This document shows positions 30,071 to 32,300 of a DNA stretch of 32,300 nucleotides, piece after piece. Each line of letters opens with the position of its first letter. Within the stretch, counting starts at the first letter, position 1. Origin of the DNA: a virus; IMG/VR virus record IMGVR_UViG_3300028766_000022, positions 1 through 32,300 of that record. One strand, given 5' to 3'. The position numbers were made by a program, and so were the translations under genes. A model generated the notes under the pieces. The model saw only the letters and a list, made by a program, of their open reading frames with translations, did no database searches and was not told where the DNA came from.

Positions 30071-30666
30071 GGCATCATCTCCAATACGTCATTGATTGCG
30101 TCTCCTCGCTCGACCATTGCGGTTGAGTAGCGAAGGACTCTCCATCCAAGTTTTGTTGCTTCGTTGTACTTTTTTGCATCTCCCTCAAATCCACCTCCGA
30201 AACTGTGGCGCGATTTGCCGAATGAAGTTCCACCCTCAATCTCGACTGCGATATTCCTGCTTATGAAGGCGAAGTCGAATCTCCATTTTCTATCGCAGAA
30301 TTGGTACTCGCGTATCGGAGTCAATCCGTACGCCTTGCACTGGAGCGCGAATGTTTCTTCGCCAATACTGAGCGGATTGGGGATTTTGCTCACTTCGGTT
30401 CTCCTCGAAAGTTGATGTCCGTCGCGCACATAGCCCTCGGTGTCCTCAAACTCGCCGCCGCCATAGGCGTTTCGATTACGGGCCTTCGACGTGGTACCAG
30501 ATAACTCACCGAGTCCATACGGCGGGTCGGTGATGACGCAATCTGCCGTCAACAACGGTAGGAATTCACGCGCGTCGCCGTGGTAGATTGTGATGCCGCC
30601 ATGCTCATAATATGCGGGCGGGACGGCTACCGGAGTAGCCGCCGTGGGGGAAGGGGTATTGCTCAT
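30067..30666 (-). CDS. truncated DNA methyltransferase fused to a PD-(D/E)XK-like endonuclease domain
   Basis: 199 residues from ATG 30666 (ATGA overlap, AAGGGAG site). Residues about 18-75 match the start of a phage N4/N6 DNA methyltransferase: ITIYHGDAREFLPLL then CVITDPPYGLGE, with catalytic DPPY at 47-50. The rest of the methyltransferase, including the FxGxG SAM-binding motif that comes later in this class, is missing. From about residue 97 it becomes a small endonuclease found in many phages: IGEETFALQCKAYGL, then WRFDFAF (D131) and IAVEIEGG (E142, E144), then DAKKYNEATKLGWRVLR. The nuclease looks intact; methylation is unlikely. It may be a deletion fusion of neighbouring genes or a genuine two-domain protein. 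Confidence 0.78.
   Translation of the reverse strand: MSNTPSPTAATPVAVPPAYYEHGGITIYHGDAREFLPLLTADCVITDPPYGLGELSGTTSKARNRNAYGGGEFEDTEGYVRDGHQLSRRTEVSKIPNPLSIGEETFALQCKAYGLTPIREYQFCDRKWRFDFAFISRNIAVEIEGGTSFGKSRHSFGGGFEGDAKKYNEATKLGWRVLRYSTAMVERGDAINDVLEMMP
30637..30657 (-). repeat. 21-bp exact direct repeat, copy 1
   Basis: Identical to 30867-30887; the core GCCGCCGTGGGGGAAGGGG is visible in both. It encodes the same TPSPTAA peptide near the N-terminus of two consecutive genes (the nuclease fusion and the DUF551 protein). Confidence 0.9.
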
Positions 30667-30914
30667 TGGACTCCCTTTGGCGGTTCGGGCAATGGCATCC
30701 AGTGAGTGACACACCCTACCCATTGCCGTGCGTGTTGGTCACCGAAACATCTAGCAATCTCGATCCAAGAGCCGATGCCGTTTCCGACGCGGTAAACTAG
30801 GACATCACAATCAGTTTTCGGCAACCGATCTTTCACGCTGATCCAGGCGGGAGCGGCCCCAGATGGAGCCGCCGTGGGGGAAGGGGTTTGCGATGCGGAG
30901 TGTGACGGAATCAT
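30663..30914 (-). CDS. DUF551 domain protein
   Basis: 83 residues from ATG 30914 (ATGA overlap with the gene upstream). After a Pro/Ser/Ala-rich leader of about 22 residues, the DUF551 signature follows: WISVKDRLPKTDCDVLVYRVG, then the closing VTHWMPLPEPP. DUF551 proteins are small phage and prophage accessory proteins of unknown function. The leader contains the 21-bp repeat shared with the next gene, suggesting it was copied between them. Confidence 0.85.
   Translation of the reverse strand: MIPSHSASQTPSPTAAPSGAAPAWISVKDRLPKTDCDVLVYRVGNGIGSWIEIARCFGDQHARQWVGCVTHWMPLPEPPKGVQ
30867..30887 (-). repeat. 21-bp exact direct repeat, copy 2
   Basis: Second copy of the repeat at 30637-30657, inside the leader codons of the DUF551 gene. 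Same reading frame in both genes, so the peptide is preserved as well as the DNA. Confidence 0.9.
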
Positions 30915-31123
30915 TGTACGCGCTGACCTTTCCATCTCTTTTCGTAAAGTCGTTTCTGAGCCTTCTGATCTTTCGAGAGCGGGCCAGCTTGCAGTGATTG
31001 ATGGAAGTCAACCTCGTCAGGTTTGTGCCGGTGGCAGAAGATAACCGGGCTGCTGAATTTTCCCTTGTAGACCTCATCGCAGATGTAGCACTCAGCCGAT
31101 TCAAATACGCGTTCATCCATCAT
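30911..31123 (-). CDS. small zinc-finger protein
   Basis: 70 residues from ATG 31123, chosen because GAGAGGAGTGAA stands directly before it. CYICDEVY and FCHRH give a C-x2-C ... C-x-H set for one zinc ion, followed by a basic helical tail (KDQKAQKRLYEKRWKGQR). The start region is one of two copies of a 28-29 base leader repeat. Function unknown. Confidence 0.65.
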   Translation of the reverse strand: MMDERVFESAECYICDEVYKGKFSSPVIFCHRHKPDEVDFHQSLQAGPLSKDQKAQKRLYEKRWKGQRVQ

Positions 31124-31149
31124 TTCACTCCTCTCGCCCGCTGGGGCTA
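31121..31149 (-). repeat. translation-leader repeat, copy 1
   Basis: On the - strand this reads TAGCCCCAGCGG, then a GAGAGGAGTGAAATG start region. It matches 31237-31264 apart from one extra base and one substitution. It includes the stop of the 30-codon gene and the ribosome binding site and ATG of the zinc-finger gene. Confidence 0.8.
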
Positions 31150-31239
31150 TGCCCACTGGTTTGTGTAAATAAGCTGCATGTAGATTACTCGGCCTTCATC
31201 ATCGCGCCACATTCGATACCACTCAAATACTGGATTCAT
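31147..31239 (-). CDS. 30-residue micro-protein
   Basis: ATG at 31239 behind AAAGGAGTGAA and a TAG at 31149-31147. The peptide is aromatic-rich (NPVFEWYRMWRDDEGRVIYM). Its binding site is a duplicate of that of the next gene, so it is almost certainly ribosome-accessible. It is the only frame in the 110 bases between its neighbours. No family recognised. Confidence 0.55.
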   Translation of the reverse strand: MNPVFEWYRMWRDDEGRVIYMQLIYTNQWA

Positions 31240-31264
31240 TTCACTCCTTTCGCCGCTGGGGCTA
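31237..31264 (-). repeat. translation-leader repeat, copy 2
   Basis: Near-identical partner of 31121-31149. Contains the binding site and ATG of the 30-residue gene. The repeated unit is exactly the intergenic leader, pointing to duplication of a gene-plus-leader cassette or repeated insertion at the same leader. Confidence 0.8.
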
Positions 31265-31268
31265 CTGC

Positions 31269-31583
31269 TTAGTCTTCTAAAAGCATTGCAAGATGAGGTG
31301 TTTTGTCTGCACATCTATCATGTACAAACATCCTCTTTGGCTCACAGATAAACTTTGCCATGTCCTCATCCGTCCCCATTACAGCGGCAACAGCAGGAGA
31401 ACCTAACATCATTTCAAGCCCAGCATGCCGCCGGATAGCTCTTCTGTCCAACATGGCACGCGATATTTCCACGACGTAGAAAACCGGCAGTCCTTCTGAA
31501 TCCCCGATCTTTTTGTGACATACGCCGCAGCTTCCTAGAGCAACCAGCTCCGCTTGTTTCATGCCCTTCAACTCTTCAGCCAT
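31269..31583 (-). CDS. small protein with CxxC pair
   Basis: 104 residues. ATG 31583 shares a base with the upstream stop (TGATG) and has AGAAAGAGG before it, so I prefer it over an in-frame start at 31634. An early CGVCHKKIG could be half of a zinc site, with FICEPKRMFVHDRC near the C-terminus as the other half. The central part is helical. No family recognised. Confidence 0.62.
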   Translation of the reverse strand: MAEELKGMKQAELVALGSCGVCHKKIGDSEGLPVFYVVEISRAMLDRRAIRRHAGLEMMLGSPAVAAVMGTDEDMAKFICEPKRMFVHDRCADKTPHLAMLLED

Positions 31584-32032
31584 CACCGTACCTCTTTCTC
31601 GCCACCCACAGTCCGAGAATACTCCCAGCAACAAAGTTCGCAGTAGACGACTCGCTCCATCGTAATGTAATCAATTTTATCCTGCCATCTATGAGGGCAT
31701 TTCCCCGGCTCTAATTTGGAAACCGCTTCCGGCACATCTGGCCCTGGGGCGAGTAACATGCGGCGCTGCCACTCGGTAATCATCCATATCCACCCGTTGT
31801 ATCCGTTTAATGAATTGCTGAGTTTCACGCATTCTTTGGCTAAGGATCTTAATTGCTCCTTCGTCGGAACAATCGGGTTATCCAAGAGCCATCTCAGGGA
31901 GGCTTCGACGGCGATCCTTGCGATGTGTAGTTCTCCGGGCCCATGGCCAGGGATATAAGTCTTCATCTTAGATGAAACTGCTTGCCAAGCCGCTGTCAAC
32001 ATACCTTCAGGAATTACGATCTTCTTCTCCAT
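31583..32032 (-). CDS. hypothetical protein with C-terminal cysteines
   Basis: 149 residues from ATG 32032 in a TGATG overlap with the upstream gene. The N-terminal half is helical (GELHIARIAVEASLRWLLDNP, then LRSLAKECVKLSNSLNGY). The C-terminal 40 residues contain CPHRW and CELCCWEY, a likely zinc ribbon. No family recognised. Confidence 0.6.
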   Translation of the reverse strand: MEKKIVIPEGMLTAAWQAVSSKMKTYIPGHGPGELHIARIAVEASLRWLLDNPIVPTKEQLRSLAKECVKLSNSLNGYNGWIWMITEWQRRMLLAPGPDVPEAVSKLEPGKCPHRWQDKIDYITMERVVYCELCCWEYSRTVGGEKEVR

Positions 32033-32292
32033 CACCTCACCTCTTTAATATCTACAACCTGCTTTTCGTTCCAACTGATCCTCAACTCGCTGTCCCAGTG
32101 CGCTGACTTGTGGCCAGCATCGAGGACGCAGACAGCGTACTTGCCGACCTGCTTGCGGATCGCCCCGCAGGGTTTCAACTGCTTCAGGCACCGCTTGCAG
32201 GTGATCTCCCCAGGGTTTATTCCAAGCTTGGCAATAGTTACTGGAACATTGCACATCGGCTGCCCATCCTCGCCAAGATAGTGAATTCTCAT
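32032..32292 (-). CDS. small zinc-ribbon-like protein
   Basis: 86 residues, ATG at 32292 eight bases from the window edge, so its binding site is only partly visible (GGGAAGCG). CKRCLKQL with flanking cysteines (C14, C42, C55) suggests a zinc site. The C-terminus has the DAGHKSAHWDSEL stretch. First visible gene of the accessory operon, coupled to the next through TGATG. Confidence 0.6.
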   Translation of the reverse strand: MRIHYLGEDGQPMCNVPVTIAKLGINPGEITCKRCLKQLKPCGAIRKQVGKYAVCVLDAGHKSAHWDSELRISWNEKQVVDIKEVR

Positions 32293-32300
32293 CGCTTCCC

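Overview
The window is a stretch of a tailed dsDNA bacteriophage (Caudoviricetes) genome. A terminase pair, portal, scaffold-like protein, HK97-type major capsid protein and head-completion genes lie beside a phage replication and recombination set. I see no rRNA, ribosomal protein genes, integrase, CRISPR array or insertion sequence. The host cannot be fixed from the sequence. Shine-Dalgarno sites, a sigma70-type promoter and Sec-type signal peptides point to an ordinary bacterium. The style of the tail/hydrolase proteins looks environmental (soil or peat), which is only an impression.

Layout. (1) 1-13,009, all on the + strand and clearly AT-richer: replication, recombination and nucleotide-metabolism genes. 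In order these are a cut-off gene, a VWA-domain protein, an FtsK-like DNA translocase, a G-rich/hairpin/promoter control region (2376-2510), an HTH protein, a zinc-finger protein, a DUF3310 protein, a RecB-like PD-(D/E)XK nuclease, a Sak4-like ATPase, a Met-type tRNA, a DUF669-like ssDNA-binding protein, a family A DNA polymerase split into two separated genes (UDG-like plus 3'-5' exonuclease at 7376-8512; polymerase at 9732-11273), a DUF3987-type ATPase and a DnaJ-type zinc protein. (2) A strong bidirectional terminator at 13,037-13,068 separates this block from the convergent right arm. (3) 13,108-16,223, - strand: host-interaction genes whose products unexpectedly carry Sec signal peptides, including a LamG plus SGNH/GDSL hydrolase and a probably frameshifted DUF2961/GH172-like protein. 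(4) 16,233-27,925, - strand and GC-richer: virion morphogenesis in the usual order when read right to left (small terminase, large terminase, portal, scaffold, capsid, decoration/connector), with two 22-codon micro-genes tucked between them. (5) 27,926-28,540: a 615-bp region with no convincing gene but with repeats and a long hairpin next to the terminase genes, a candidate control or packaging region. (6) 28,541-29,182: one + strand gene of unknown function. (7) 29,179-32,292, - strand: a tightly overlapped operon of small accessory genes, including a methyltransferase-fragment/endonuclease fusion and a DUF551 protein.

How the parts fit. The left arm supplies DNA synthesis (split PolA, DUF3987 ATPase) and a recombination module (RecB-like nuclease, Sak4-like annealase/ATPase, DUF669-like SSB). 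The right arm builds and fills the head and modifies or degrades a surface polymer. No tape-measure, tail-tube, holin or endolysin gene is recognised, so tail and lysis genes must lie outside the window or be too divergent to see.

The most notable features are the split UDG-exonuclease/polymerase pair with TTG starts, the signal-peptide-bearing tail-type hydrolases with a likely +1 frameshift, the truncated methyltransferase fused to a nuclease, and the VWA plus FtsK unit.
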